A DNA stretch of 36,361 nt from Chloroflexota bacterium (GCA_016213105.1 JACRBN010000008.1:1-36361), one strand, 5' to 3'. Numbered from the stretch's first letter, positions 24,789 to 33,714 are shown. Notes: generated by a model not told the origin, from the letters alone. Made by a program: numbers and translations.

Positions 24789-26147
24789 CTACCTCCTGAA
24801 CCAGCCGCGTTTCTTCCGGGCATTCGGCAGCAGGCCGATGCGCGCCGAGCCCTCCCGTACGGCGGGGACAAAATGGGCGGCAAAGCCCAGCAGGGCATCC
24901 GCGAAGGGGCCCAATTCCTCCAGCTTCTCCTTTTTGTAGCGCCAGACCAGGATGTCCTCGCGGCGATCCGAGTTCACCGCCTGGGCCGCCAGGCGCGGGT
25001 CGACGATGGGCAGGATGCCGTTGGGGATCAGGGCCAGCTCGATCTGCTCCTCACTCAGGGCTTGCTGCAGCAGTTTGTGCGCCGACTTGAAGCCGTCCCC
25101 CACCACCTGGTTGTAGCACAGCTTGACGCGGCTGCCGATGAACTCGTGCGCGCTATTCCTGCCCACCACGTGGGCCAGCGAGCGGATCATGCGCGCGATC
25201 CACCTGCGAGTCTCGGCCAGGTCGGGGATCTCGGGCTTGATCACGATGGCGATGCCCTCGGCGGCCTTGAGCGCGGCGCGATGCACGACGTGGGCGGGAT
25301 TGATGCCCACATCCATGATGACCACCCCGCCCGCGGCCACGCCGGCTTCGTACAGACCCTGGATCACCTCCGAGACCTTGTCCTCCTGCTGCAAGACCTC
25401 GTCGCCCAGGTCGTCGGTGATCAGCCCGGGCAGGACGCGCAGCGTGGGCAGGTTTTCCAGCGCGGTGAAGGCGTTCAGGTAGGCCGCGCCCGAGGCCACG
25501 TCGCTCATCACACCCCGCCCGGCCTTGGCCACCTCGCGGCGCAGCAGGCCGATCATGGTTGTGTTGACGCGCTCCATGCGCAGGTGATATTGCAGGGCGC
25601 CCGCATTGCCGTCCGCATCCACCAGGTAGGTGGTGATGCCCGAGAGCGCCAGCGCCACCGCCAGGTTGACCGCCACGGTGGTCTTGCCCGTGCCGCCCTT
25701 GGGCGAGGTGATCGCGATCTTGCGCACCGCCATACCCGACTGCAGGCGGGCCGAGAGGTCGCTGCCCAGCACGGCGCGGCGGTACTGCTCGTCCGCCGCC
25801 AGGTTGCCGGCCTCGGCGCGGCGCATCTCCTCGAAGAGCTTGTTGACATCCATCTCGGAGGGCGGGTAGGCCAGGGCGGGCACACCCACGCCGTTGGCCC
25901 AGGCCGACATGCCGTCCCCGACCCCGGCAATGACGAAGATCAGCTTGCCGCGCTCGGCAGCCTGCACCAGGCTCTCAGGGGAGGTGGACGCCTCGGGCGA
26001 GACCACAACCACCGCGCGAAAGTCGAACAGGTCGAGGTGCTGCTGCGTGAAGGCCGCGATCTGCGCCACGACGGCATGGCCCTGTTCGGCCAGTTGCAGG
26101 TTCAGGCGGGAGGTCACGGTTCCCGCGCCCAGCAGGAGGACTTGCAT
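24789..26147 (-). CDS. cpaE: TadZ/CpaE-family MinD-like ATPase
   Basis: The 452-residue protein has the usual two halves of TadZ/CpaE. Residues ~1-110 are a receiver-like or atypical Rossmann domain without the phosphorylated Asp pattern. The ParA/MinD-type ATPase follows with a deviant Walker A KGGTGKTT (150-157), Switch regions (VIMDVGINPAHVVHRAALKAAEG) and IVIKPEIPDLAETRRWIARM. In Caulobacter CpaE places the pilus machine at a pole. The start shares one nucleotide with the CpaB stop (TGATG); the stop is 2 nt before the CpaF start. It would localise the CpaF-driven apparatus. Confidence 0.9.
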   Translation of the reverse strand: MQVLLLGAGTVTSRLNLQLAEQGHAVVAQIAAFTQQHLDLFDFRAVVVVSPEASTSPESLVQAAERGKLIFVIAGVGDGMSAWANGVGVPALAYPPSEMDVNKLFEEMRRAEAGNLAADEQYRRAVLGSDLSARLQSGMAVRKIAITSPKGGTGKTTVAVNLAVALALSGITTYLVDADGNAGALQYHLRMERVNTTMIGLLRREVAKAGRGVMSDVASGAAYLNAFTALENLPTLRVLPGLITDDLGDEVLQQEDKVSEVIQGLYEAGVAAGGVVIMDVGINPAHVVHRAALKAAEGIAIVIKPEIPDLAETRRWIARMIRSLAHVVGRNSAHEFIGSRVKLCYNQVVGDGFKSAHKLLQQALSEEQIELALIPNGILPIVDPRLAAQAVNSDRREDILVWRYKKEKLEELGPFADALLGFAAHFVPAVREGSARIGLLPNARKKRGWFRR

Positions 26148-27061
26148 CAGCGTCCTCCGCCCAGGGCGTCCTTGCGGTCTGCCTTGAACAGATCCTCGAA
26201 GTCCCAGTAGGTGAAGCCGGCCGTGGGCGTCTCGTCACCGCGCGCCATCAGCGAGACCACCAGGCGGTCGCCCTGCTGCAAGGCCAGCGACAGCACTTCG
26301 CGCGCTTCGTTCGGGATGAGCAGGATCAGCATCTGCGGCTGGTCATAGGCCATGTAGGCGGAACCCGATGCCTCCTCTTCTGAAGAAGCCGGCTGCGGCA
26401 ATCCCTGCACCGCCATGACGCGCACGCCCATCGGGAACAAGTCCTTGGCCAGCGGAGGCAGGGCGCGCGCCAGGGCGTCGGCCTGGGTTGCATCCTGCGG
26501 CGAGGGCGTCTGGGCGGGCTGGAAGATGAAGTCGGGATCCAGGATCGGGGTGGCCATCGGCGTGGGGGTGGTCATCTGCTGGGGGCGGCTGGAGATCACC
26601 AGCGTGATCCCAACCAGGTCGCCCGGCAGGAAGGCTTGCGCGTCGGGCGCGACCAGGTTCATGGCGTCCAGCGGCAGGGGGAACAGGCTGTACCCGGGGA
26701 ATTGGGCCAGGGCCGCCGAGAGGCGCGTCCCTTCGGCGGCCTGCGCCACGATCGCGGAGCGAAAGAGGGGCTGGCCGCTGAAGATCGGCTGGGCCGCCAC
26801 TCCGCCCACCACCTCCGCCGCCTCCTCGCCCAAAATGTACAGGCTGGCGTTGTCATCCTCGAAGACGGTCTTGATGACCAGGTCTTCAGCCGTGATGACG
26901 TCCCCGATGTTGAGATCGCGGGCGGCGGATAAAACGGACAGGCTGGGCGGGCGCTGGGCCGCGCCCAGGGCATTCAGGGCGATGAAGGCCGCCAGGAAGA
27001 TGGCGACCGACACGCCCAGCACGACCAGGTTCACGCCAGTGGCGGCGATTCGTTTAAGCAT
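26147..27061 (-). CDS. cpaB: CpaB/RcpC-family SAF-domain protein
   Basis: The 304-residue protein has an N-terminal membrane span (VNLVVLGVSVAIFLAAFIAL) and then an SAF domain typical of CpaB/RcpC/FlgA: LSAARDLNIGDVITAEDLVIKTV, followed by FSGQPLFRSAIVA with the conserved G-x-x-I/L-x-x-x-D/x-L pattern. A second domain follows, with the LPGDLVGITLVISSRP segment and a Pro/Thr-rich insert (TTPTPMATPILDP). CpaB links to the pilus channel in Tad systems; in a monoderm it would act on the outer face of the membrane. It overlaps the upstream gene by 8 nt and CpaE by 1 nt. Confidence 0.88.
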   Translation of the reverse strand: MLKRIAATGVNLVVLGVSVAIFLAAFIALNALGAAQRPPSLSVLSAARDLNIGDVITAEDLVIKTVFEDDNASLYILGEEAAEVVGGVAAQPIFSGQPLFRSAIVAQAAEGTRLSAALAQFPGYSLFPLPLDAMNLVAPDAQAFLPGDLVGITLVISSRPQQMTTPTPMATPILDPDFIFQPAQTPSPQDATQADALARALPPLAKDLFPMGVRVMAVQGLPQPASSEEEASGSAYMAYDQPQMLILLIPNEAREVLSLALQQGDRLVVSLMARGDETPTAGFTYWDFEDLFKADRKDALGGGR

Positions 27062-27623
27062 CTTGATTTCTCCAATCGTTGGGTTTCCAGGGAAGGGGAG
27101 CCTGCTCGAAGGCCTGTCGCAGGGCGGGTGTGCCTTCGATGATCTCTTCGAGGCGATTCAGGGTCTGGCGCATCAGCCCATACAGCACCAGCATGACGAA
27201 GTCCGTCCGCAGGTGGGGGCACCAAAACATTTGCTGATGCGCCTGCTCGATGGAGCGCGCCGCATCCAACACCTCCGATTCGGCCAGAGCCTCGGCCGAG
27301 ACGCGCGGCATATCGGGAAAGCATTGCTGGATCAAATCCGCCAAGTCAGACGGGACGTTCGGAGGAGACCAGTCAGCAGGCGGGACGGGCGGCTGGAGCA
27401 GGTCCGCGACGGGGGTATTGGGGTCACTGCGCAATTGCTCCAATGCGCCCGGCAGGCGTTTGAGCCCGGCTCGCAGCGCTTCGGCCAGCCGCGCCTGGGC
27501 CTCGGGCGGCAGGCCCGCCACCGCCTCCACGTTGCGCAGAGAGACCTGCCCACGCAGTTCCGCCGGCAGGGACTCGGACAACCGCTGCCAGCGTCCGCGC
27601 TTGGATGAGTAGCTCTCGCTCAT
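27054..27623 (-). CDS. Hypothetical protein (189 aa), first gene of the cpaB-cpaE-cpaF operon
   Basis: The start is ATG 27623 (MSESYSSKRGRWQRLSESLP); longer in-frame extensions cross the Fic promoter side and lack support. The protein is soluble and mostly helical, with a Pro-rich middle (LLQPPVPPADWSPPNVPSD) and a C-terminal helical part (DFVMLVLYGLMRQTLNRLEEI). A TATATT sequence ends 8 nt before the ATG and is kept in the partial copy at 29015-29106, so the mRNA may have almost no leader. No family is recognised. It overlaps CpaB by 8 nt, so it is a part of this machine by coupling. Confidence 0.7.
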   Translation of the reverse strand: MSESYSSKRGRWQRLSESLPAELRGQVSLRNVEAVAGLPPEAQARLAEALRAGLKRLPGALEQLRSDPNTPVADLLQPPVPPADWSPPNVPSDLADLIQQCFPDMPRVSAEALAESEVLDAARSIEQAHQQMFWCPHLRTDFVMLVLYGLMRQTLNRLEEIIEGTPALRQAFEQAPLPWKPNDWRNQDA

Positions 27624-27655
27624 GCGGGCGAATATACGCTTGTGGGTCGGGGGGT
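27565..27655 (-). repeat. Direct repeat copy A (5' end of the 189-aa gene plus upstream DNA)
   Basis: About 90 bp here are closely alike to 29015-29106 in the same orientation: the reading MSESYSSKRGRWQ, the following SESLP and the upstream GCGTATATT region are shared. The Fic gene lies between the copies. Confidence 0.85.
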
Positions 27656-27671
27656 GGAGTGGGAGTGTCGG

Positions 27672-27683
27672 TTTTGTACAAAA
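27672..27683. promoter_or_regulatory. Perfect 12-bp palindrome upstream of the cpaB operon
   Basis: TTTTGTACAAAA lies 49 bp upstream of the 189-aa gene start and between it and the Fic promoter. Possible operator in the divergent region. Confidence 0.45.
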
Positions 27684-27704
27684 AGGGATTTTTACCAATC
27701 CTTG

Positions 27705-27751
27705 TTTACACTTACAAATATAAGTGTTAATAAGGTAAAATATATTAACAC
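27705..27751. promoter_or_regulatory. Two nested palindromes in the Fic promoter region
   Basis: ACACTTA-CAAATA-TAAGTGT (27708-27727) and GTGTTAATA-(10 nt)-TATTAACAC (27724-27751) are both perfect inverted repeats and share the central GTGT. They give a row of three or four related half-sites (ACACTTA, GTGTTAA, TTAACAC) just upstream of the fic start. The AT-rich stretch with TAAAAT and TATATT would serve as -10 boxes. The arrangement suggests cooperative binding, most simply by the winged helix of Fic itself. Confidence 0.65.
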
Positions 27752-27777
27752 CAGCATGTACGGAAGAGAGGTCTCCT

Positions 27778-28932
27778 TTGAAACCAAACGAATTTCATGT
27801 GCCTTCCGTTGGCAGGCCCATTCGCACTAGGACTGGATATTGGGCATTTGCGCCCGCTCCCCTGCCCCCCAAAATCGAGTGGAGCAATCCCTTGATTTCT
27901 GCGTTATCAGACGCGGAACGTGAACTCAGCAAGCTGAACACCCTGGCAGGTGATTTTCCCTTTCCCCGCCTGCTCTCCCAATCCTTTATGCGGCAAGAGG
28001 CGGTCTTGTCCTCCCGCATCGAAGGGACACGCGCCTCCCTGACCGATCTGTATCGATACGAGTCGGCGCAGCTTTCATTTCTCGAACCCGCCAGTGACGT
28101 GCGTGAAGTTCATAATTATGTGTTGGCTCTCGATTATGGGGTGGAACGATTGCACACCTTGCCCGTCAGCTTGCGGTTGATTCGTGAGGTCCACGCGAAG
28201 TTGATGGCAGGGGTACGCGGTGGAAATCTAACCCCCGGGGAATTCCGCAAGAGTCAGAATTGGATCGGCCCAGCCGGCAGCACGATCGAGACGGCCACGT
28301 ATGTCCCGCCGCCTGTGGATGAGATGCATGAGGCGCTCCATGAACTGGAAATTTTCATTCATGCCGGGACAGAAATTCCGATCCTGGCGCGAGCCGGCTT
28401 GATTCATTATCAGTTCGAAGCCATCCATCCCTTCCTGGATGGCAACGGACGGTTGGGGAGATTAATCATCATCCTGCTGCTCCATGAGTGGAACATGCTC
28501 TCCCAGCCGCTGCTGAATCTCAGCGCCTATTTCGAGCGCCATCGACAGGAATATTACGATGATTTGCTGGCTGTCTCCCAGCATGGAAAATGGGAGGAAT
28601 GGTTGCGTTTTTTCCTGCGCGGCATCAGCCTCCAGGCGCAGGATGGTGTCTTCCGCATGACACGCCTGCAGGGCATTCGCACCCAATATGAGAGCCTGAT
28701 CCAGGCCGATCGCAACGCTGCGCGCATGAAGGCCGTGGTCGATTTTCTCTTCTCCCGCCCCATCCTGAGCATCAAGCAATTGGAAGCTGGGCTGGGCATA
28801 CCGTATATGGCCGCGAAGCGGTACGTTGAAAAGCTGGTGGATGCGGGGGTCCTGCTCGAAACAACCGGATACGCGCGCAACCGGGTCTTCCTGGCAAGGG
28901 AAATCTTTCAGGCGCTGGAAAATCATGAGTAA
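27778..28932 (+). CDS. Fic-family protein with N-terminal inhibitory motif and C-terminal winged helix
   Basis: The start is TTG 27778, with AGAGG about 7 nt upstream; MKPNEFHVPSVGRP is the usual opening of these proteins. Residues 78-83 (SSRIEG) match the class II inhibitory helix motif S/T-x-x-x-E-G/N, with E82 as the blocking Glu. The Fic active-site loop HPFLDGNGRLGR spans 217-228 with catalytic H217. The flap region is near TYVPPP. The C-terminal third is a winged helix-turn-helix (LSIKQLEAGLGIPYMAAKRYVEKLVDAGVLLETTG). Fic enzymes attach AMP to protein hydroxyl groups; the Glu keeps the enzyme off. The winged helix probably binds the palindromes in front of the gene. It is flanked by 90-bp direct repeats. 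The length of 384 is normal for this Fic/DOC type. The target is unknown. Confidence 0.93.
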   Translation: MKPNEFHVPSVGRPIRTRTGYWAFAPAPLPPKIEWSNPLISALSDAERELSKLNTLAGDFPFPRLLSQSFMRQEAVLSSRIEGTRASLTDLYRYESAQLSFLEPASDVREVHNYVLALDYGVERLHTLPVSLRLIREVHAKLMAGVRGGNLTPGEFRKSQNWIGPAGSTIETATYVPPPVDEMHEALHELEIFIHAGTEIPILARAGLIHYQFEAIHPFLDGNGRLGRLIIILLLHEWNMLSQPLLNLSAYFERHRQEYYDDLLAVSQHGKWEEWLRFFLRGISLQAQDGVFRMTRLQGIRTQYESLIQADRNAARMKAVVDFLFSRPILSIKQLEAGLGIPYMAAKRYVEKLVDAGVLLETTGYARNRVFLAREIFQALENHE

Positions 28933-29530
28933 CCTGTCTTCCCCTATCCATTGAACGGGACGGGGTTCCCGCAAAGCGGCGAAGGCAGGAGGGAGACCTT
29001 CCGCGCAGGCCCTTGGGCAGGGACTCGGACCGCCCCTGCCAGCGTCCGCGTTTGGATGAGTAGCTCTCGCTCATGGGGGAAATATACGCTTGTGAATTGG
29101 GGGGGGAGAAAAAGGGCGTCACTATGGATATCGGTAATCCTTTTAATTGAAGAAAAAATCTGCTTTGCTTTAACCCAAAAACCATATCACTCCTTGCTCA
29201 TACATGTTATTTTGGCAAACTGCCATCAAAACCGCCTCGAGTCCCGATTAGCCATATATTGGCTTGTGAGTGTCATTTCCGGCCCTCGTCCTGATTCGCA
29301 TCGATGTGTCTTGAATGTACGAACAAATTGCAGGCTGGCTTTCACACTATACCTTTTTGGGGTGAATCCTTCAGCCATCCATCCGTTTGTTCGTAGACCA
29401 CCCAACGGGATGGCTTGTGACGAAAGGTACTTGAACTTCGGCTTGCAAAAATGTAAAGTGAAGGTGGTGTTGTTGTTCTGTGTGTTCTGTACGGGTTTGG
29501 GGCGACATCGCCCTACCCGGGGAGGAAGCC
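28933..29530. other. Intergenic stretch with a gene fragment copy, no intact gene seen
   Basis: It contains the repeat copy at 29015-29106, and a motif ACAAATTGCAGGC (near 29321) that recurs near 35998. GGAGG at 29521-29525 is the ribosome binding site of the surface protein gene. No promoter is clear. Confidence 0.55.
29015..29106 (-). pseudogene. Direct repeat copy B: 5' remnant of a paralogue of the 189-aa gene
   Basis: ATG at 29074 begins MSESYSSKRGRWQ, followed by GRSESLPKGLRGR, matching the intact gene's MSESYSSKRGRWQRLSESLPAELRGQ. After about 25 codons the similarity ends. The upstream ATACGCTTGTG (plus strand) region is shared as well. It is a leftover of a duplication or of an insertion that brought in the Fic gene. 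Confidence 0.8.
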
Positions 29531-32500
29531 ATGAATGTCATGCGTATCTTTTGGTCCCGCAGCCTGATCGCCGCGCTTGTGGCGGTTCTTTGTTTACACA
29601 CTGGGATACCCATGGAGGCGTCGGCAAAGGGGGAGATGAGCCGCCCTCCTCTCCTGGCCCCCACCGATCTATACAGTCTCGATCTCCAAGTAGATGGTGT
29701 TGACGATTATGCCAGCGCGCCCGATTCCAACAGTCTGGATGTGGGTACAGGAGCGGTCGACGACTTCACCCTCGAAACCTTCTTTTACGTTCCCGATCTG
29801 ACCAATACCAGCACCGATACCCTGTTTTGGAAAAATGGAGCGTATGGTCTGTATATCCTGTATTACACCACCCAGGCCGACAGGTTCATCTTCCGTATCA
29901 ATACCGATCCAACCAATTACGTGTACATGTTTTATAGCGTTGACCTCGGCACAGGCTGGCACCACGTCGCGGCTGTTTTCGACAACGAATTTACAGCCTC
30001 CCAGGATCTGATGGGAATTTACCTGGATGGCAACCTGGCAGGTTCCAGCACTGCCGCAGAGTGGACGCCCGGGCTACTCAATTCCTCCTCGGCCCTGAAC
30101 CTGGGCGGATACTCTGGGATCAATTCCCTGAACGGCTGGATGGAGGAGACTCGTATCTCGAACAGTGTCCGCTACAGCGGCTCGACCTATACGGTTCCGA
30201 CAACGCCCTTCGCCTCCGATGGGAATACCAACGCCCTGTGGCACTTCGATGACGGCTGGGACGCCACTACGTTCAGCGATGGATCGGGCAACGGGAACAC
30301 GCTCACGGGCCAGAACGGCGCAAAAATCGGGAATCCCACAGGCACTCCACCCCCGCCATCGACTTTTGGAAAATCCGCGCCCATAAACGGAGCCACCCAT
30401 CAGTCGATTTCACCGACACTTTCCTGGGAGATAAGCAGCGGAGCAGCCAGTTACGAATACTGCTACGACACCAGCGACAACACAACCTGCGACGCCTCAT
30501 GGATTTCCACACCAGACGTCTTCGCCGATTTACCCGCACTGGAGGATGCCACCACCTATTACTGGCAGGTTCATGCCATCAATCCGGGCGGGACAACGGC
30601 TGCTGATTCCGGCAACTGGTGGTCGTTCACCACCGGTGGTGTGCCCAGTGTGATCTTCGTGAACGAGGATGCCAGTGGCGGGAACAATGGAAGCTCGTGG
30701 GAGGATGCGTTTATCGATCTGCAGGATGCGCTGGCTATTGCCCAACCTGGCGACCAGATCTGGGTTGCCGCCGGCACCTATAAACCCACGAACGGCACGG
30801 AACGCGGGAGCAGTTTCGCACTCAGAAACGGAGTCGCCCTATACGGCGGCTTCGCCGGTACAGAAATACAGTTCGAGGAGCGTGATTGGGTTGCCAATGA
30901 GACCATCCTGAGCGGAGACTTGAACGGGGATGATGTGGGCTTCGCGAATAATGCGGATAACAGCTATCACGTGGTATGGGCCGATGGTGTGGACAGCAGC
31001 GCGATCTTGAACGGCTTCACCGTCACCGCCGGCAATGCGAGTGATCCCTACTCCTATGGCGGCGGAGGAATGGTTAATTTGCTTAGCAGCCCGACCCTGA
31101 CGAATCTTAATTTCATCAGCAACACTTCCTACGGCGGTAGCGGCGGGATGCACAACATCGAAAGCAGTCCCACCCTGGTGGATGTACTGTTCAGCGGCAA
31201 CACCGCCACTCGTGAAGGCGCCGAGGGGGGCGGGATGGGCAATTATTGGGGCAGCAGTCCATCGTTGACAAATGTGGCTTTCATCGGCAACTCGGCTTCC
31301 TATGGCGGCGGAATGCGGAACCTAAACGAGAGCAGCCCCACATTGACGAATGTGTCCTTCATCGATAACACGGCGGCGGCAGGCGGCGGGATTAAAAACA
31401 CGCGAAGTCATCCGATTCTCATCAATGTAACCTTTAGCGGCAATACGGCAAGCTGGGCAGGCGGCGGGATTTTCAACGGCGAAAGCAACCCAATCCTGAC
31501 CAACGTGACCTTTAGCAACAACACAGCGGTCCAGGGTGGCGGACTGATTAATATCATGAGCAGCAGTCCCAGCCTGACCTACGTAACCTTCAATGAAAAC
31601 ACCGCCACAGAAACCGGCGGCGGAATGTACAGCGAAAATAACAGCAACCCCACCCTGACAAACGTGACCTTTAGCGCCAACGAAGCCGGTTCAGGCGGTG
31701 GGATGTACAACCAAAGTAGCCCCATCGTGAAGAACGTCCTATTCAGCGACAATGGGGCCGCTGAAAATGGCGGCGGGATGTACAACCTGGGCGGCGCCCC
31801 TGTTTTGACGAATGTCGTTTTCAGTGGCAACACGGCAGCTGCAGGCGGCGGTGGAATCTACAATGATGGCAGCAATCCCATGTTGACGAATGTGACCTTC
31901 AACAGCAACTCGGCCGGCGTTGAAGGCGGGGGCATATTCAATGAGTATAGTTCCCCCACAATCGACAACGTCATCCTTTGGGGGAATGAAAGTGAGATTT
32001 ACAATCTGGAAGGTGCCCCAACGATTGCAAACAGTGTTGTGCAAGGGGGATGCCCCTCCGGTGCAGCCTGCACAAATATCATCACCTCCGACCCATTCTT
32101 CGTCGACTCAGCCAATGGCAACCTGCACCTCCTGGCAGGCTCGTCCGCCATCGATAATGGAAACGATGCAGTTGTGCCGCCGGGCGTTACCACCGACCTG
32201 GATGGCAATCCGCGCTTCATCTACACGGTGGACATTGGCGCATATGAGTATCAAGGGACCGAGCCGCTCCCCTTCAGCAAAGTTGCGCCAGCCAACGGTG
32301 CGGGCAGCCAGTCCCTCAACCCAACCCTATCATGGGATGCGAGCGCACGCGCAGCGGGTTATGAGTACTGCTACTACTCGACGAATCCCTCCGACTGCGC
32401 CGGCCCGTGGACTTCGACCAATGGGGCCACCTTCGCTGCAATCAATGGACTGGATACTTCAACCACCTATTTCTGGCAGGTGCGCGCCGTCAACCCAAGC

Positions 32501-33703
32501 GGGAATACCAACGCCGACAATGGAACCTGGTGGGCTTTTACCACGCTATCCAACCCGCCGGGCGCATTCGATAAATCGAGTCCGGTCAACGGCGCGCTCG
32601 ATCAACCCACCTCGCTCACCATCACATGGACCGCCAGCGCGGGCGCAGACCGCTACGAATATTGTCTCGACACTACCGATGACGACACCTGCTCCCCCTG
32701 GGTGGACAACGGTTCCGCGACCACAAAGCTCCTGAGCGGCCTCTCCCCAGCCAGCACCTACTACTGGCACGTGAGAGCTGTCAACACGGGTGGCACGACT
32801 TATTCGAATGTCGGCGTCTCGGCCTACTGGTCGTTTACCACCGTTCCGAATGCGCCGACCGCCTTTACAAAACTCAGCCCACAAAACGGCGCGCAGGCCC
32901 AACCCACTTCCCTGACCCTGACCTGGGCACCCAGTGAGGGTGCGGCCTCATATGAGTATTGCTACGACACCTCCGATGATGATGCCTGCGCCCCGTGGGT
33001 CGATAATGGTTTGGCTACCAGTGTGGACCTAAGCAATCTGACTTCAGGCGACACCTACTACTGGCAGGTGCGCGCGGTCAATACCGGTGGTTCTGCCTAT
33101 GCCAATGCCGGGGCCTGGTGGTCATACACGATCATGAGTGACATGCCCATCTTTACCGACATACCTGTCAATTACTGGGCCAGGCCTTTCATCGAGCGTC
33201 TCTACTTGGCCGGCGTGACGGGCGGCTGCTCCAGCCTCCCGCTCAGGTATTGTCCCAACACCAACGTCAACCGCGCCATGATGGCTGTCTTCGTCCTGCG
33301 CGCTGCCCGCGGCCTGGGCTTTACCCCGCCTCCCGCCACAGGGACCGTCTTCGCCGACGTCCCAGCCGATTCCTTCGCCGCCGCCTGGATCGAGGAACTG
33401 GCTGCCGAAGGCATCACCGGCGGTTGCGGTGGCGGCAACTATTGTCCCACCAAGCCCGTCACCCGCGCCATGATGGCCGTTTTCCTGGTCAAGGCCATGT
33501 ACGGCGTCGGCTACAACCCACCTGAGGCCACGGGCACCGTCTTCCTGGATATTCCGCAGGACGGCTTCGCGGCCGCCTTCATCGAGAAGCTGGCTGCCGA
33601 TGGCGTGACCGGCGGCTGCGGCGGCGGCAACTACTGTCCCAACAACTACATCACCCGCGCCGAGATGGCCGTGTTCCTGGTCGCGGCCTTCGACCTGCCG
33701 TAA
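29531..33703 (+). CDS. Large S-layer-anchored surface protein (LamG, Fn3, beta-helix, SLH)
   Basis: ATG 29531 follows GGAGG with good spacing, giving 1390 residues. A signal peptide (~1-31) is followed by a LamG-like domain (~50-271; VDGVDDYASAPDS...). An Fn3 domain (~276-370) and a right-handed beta-helix domain (~373-860) follow, made of repeated GGGM-x-N ... SPTLTNVTFSGNTA units like the Pmp/polymorphic outer membrane repeats. The helix ends in a choice-of-anchor-Q-like cap (AIDNGND...DLDGNPR...DIGAYEYQ). Three Fn3-like domains (~915-1203; each ASYEYCYDT... YYWQVRAVN) follow, then three SLH repeats (~1207-1390) with GVTGGC...YCPN...TRAxMAVFL. The SLH end binds cell-wall polymer and holds the protein on the surface. 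The Cys pair in each SLH is typical of Chloroflexota proteins. A perfect terminator follows. Confidence 0.9.
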   Translation: MNVMRIFWSRSLIAALVAVLCLHTGIPMEASAKGEMSRPPLLAPTDLYSLDLQVDGVDDYASAPDSNSLDVGTGAVDDFTLETFFYVPDLTNTSTDTLFWKNGAYGLYILYYTTQADRFIFRINTDPTNYVYMFYSVDLGTGWHHVAAVFDNEFTASQDLMGIYLDGNLAGSSTAAEWTPGLLNSSSALNLGGYSGINSLNGWMEETRISNSVRYSGSTYTVPTTPFASDGNTNALWHFDDGWDATTFSDGSGNGNTLTGQNGAKIGNPTGTPPPPSTFGKSAPINGATHQSISPTLSWEISSGAASYEYCYDTSDNTTCDASWISTPDVFADLPALEDATTYYWQVHAINPGGTTAADSGNWWSFTTGGVPSVIFVNEDASGGNNGSSWEDAFIDLQDALAIAQPGDQIWVAAGTYKPTNGTERGSSFALRNGVALYGGFAGTEIQFEERDWVANETILSGDLNGDDVGFANNADNSYHVVWADGVDSSAILNGFTVTAGNASDPYSYGGGGMVNLLSSPTLTNLNFISNTSYGGSGGMHNIESSPTLVDVLFSGNTATREGAEGGGMGNYWGSSPSLTNVAFIGNSASYGGGMRNLNESSPTLTNVSFIDNTAAAGGGIKNTRSHPILINVTFSGNTASWAGGGIFNGESNPILTNVTFSNNTAVQGGGLINIMSSSPSLTYVTFNENTATETGGGMYSENNSNPTLTNVTFSANEAGSGGGMYNQSSPIVKNVLFSDNGAAENGGGMYNLGGAPVLTNVVFSGNTAAAGGGGIYNDGSNPMLTNVTFNSNSAGVEGGGIFNEYSSPTIDNVILWGNESEIYNLEGAPTIANSVVQGGCPSGAACTNIITSDPFFVDSANGNLHLLAGSSAIDNGNDAVVPPGVTTDLDGNPRFIYTVDIGAYEYQGTEPLPFSKVAPANGAGSQSLNPTLSWDASARAAGYEYCYYSTNPSDCAGPWTSTNGATFAAINGLDTSTTYFWQVRAVNPSGNTNADNGTWWAFTTLSNPPGAFDKSSPVNGALDQPTSLTITWTASAGADRYEYCLDTTDDDTCSPWVDNGSATTKLLSGLSPASTYYWHVRAVNTGGTTYSNVGVSAYWSFTTVPNAPTAFTKLSPQNGAQAQPTSLTLTWAPSEGAASYEYCYDTSDDDACAPWVDNGLATSVDLSNLTSGDTYYWQVRAVNTGGSAYANAGAWWSYTIMSDMPIFTDIPVNYWARPFIERLYLAGVTGGCSSLPLRYCPNTNVNRAMMAVFVLRAARGLGFTPPPATGTVFADVPADSFAAAWIEELAAEGITGGCGGGNYCPTKPVTRAMMAVFLVKAMYGVGYNPPEATGTVFLDIPQDGFAAAFIEKLAADGVTGGCGGGNYCPNNYITRAEMAVFLVAAFDLP
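31060..31970 (+). repeat. Array of ~66-75-bp beta-helix repeat units
   Basis: About a dozen units encode S-(N)PTLTNVTFSGNTA...GGG(M/I)YN. They differ by point changes and small insertions, and each makes one turn of the beta helix. Confidence 0.85.
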
Positions 33704-33714
33704 AAACGATGCAA

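Noticed and set aside
24873..26210. Plus-strand open frame of 445 codons
   Set aside because: It is the antisense of the TadZ/CpaE gene, which has clear ATPase motifs.
29480..29530. Earlier start for the SLH surface protein
   Set aside because: The extra residues precede a proper signal peptide and a GGAGG site that point to ATG 29531.
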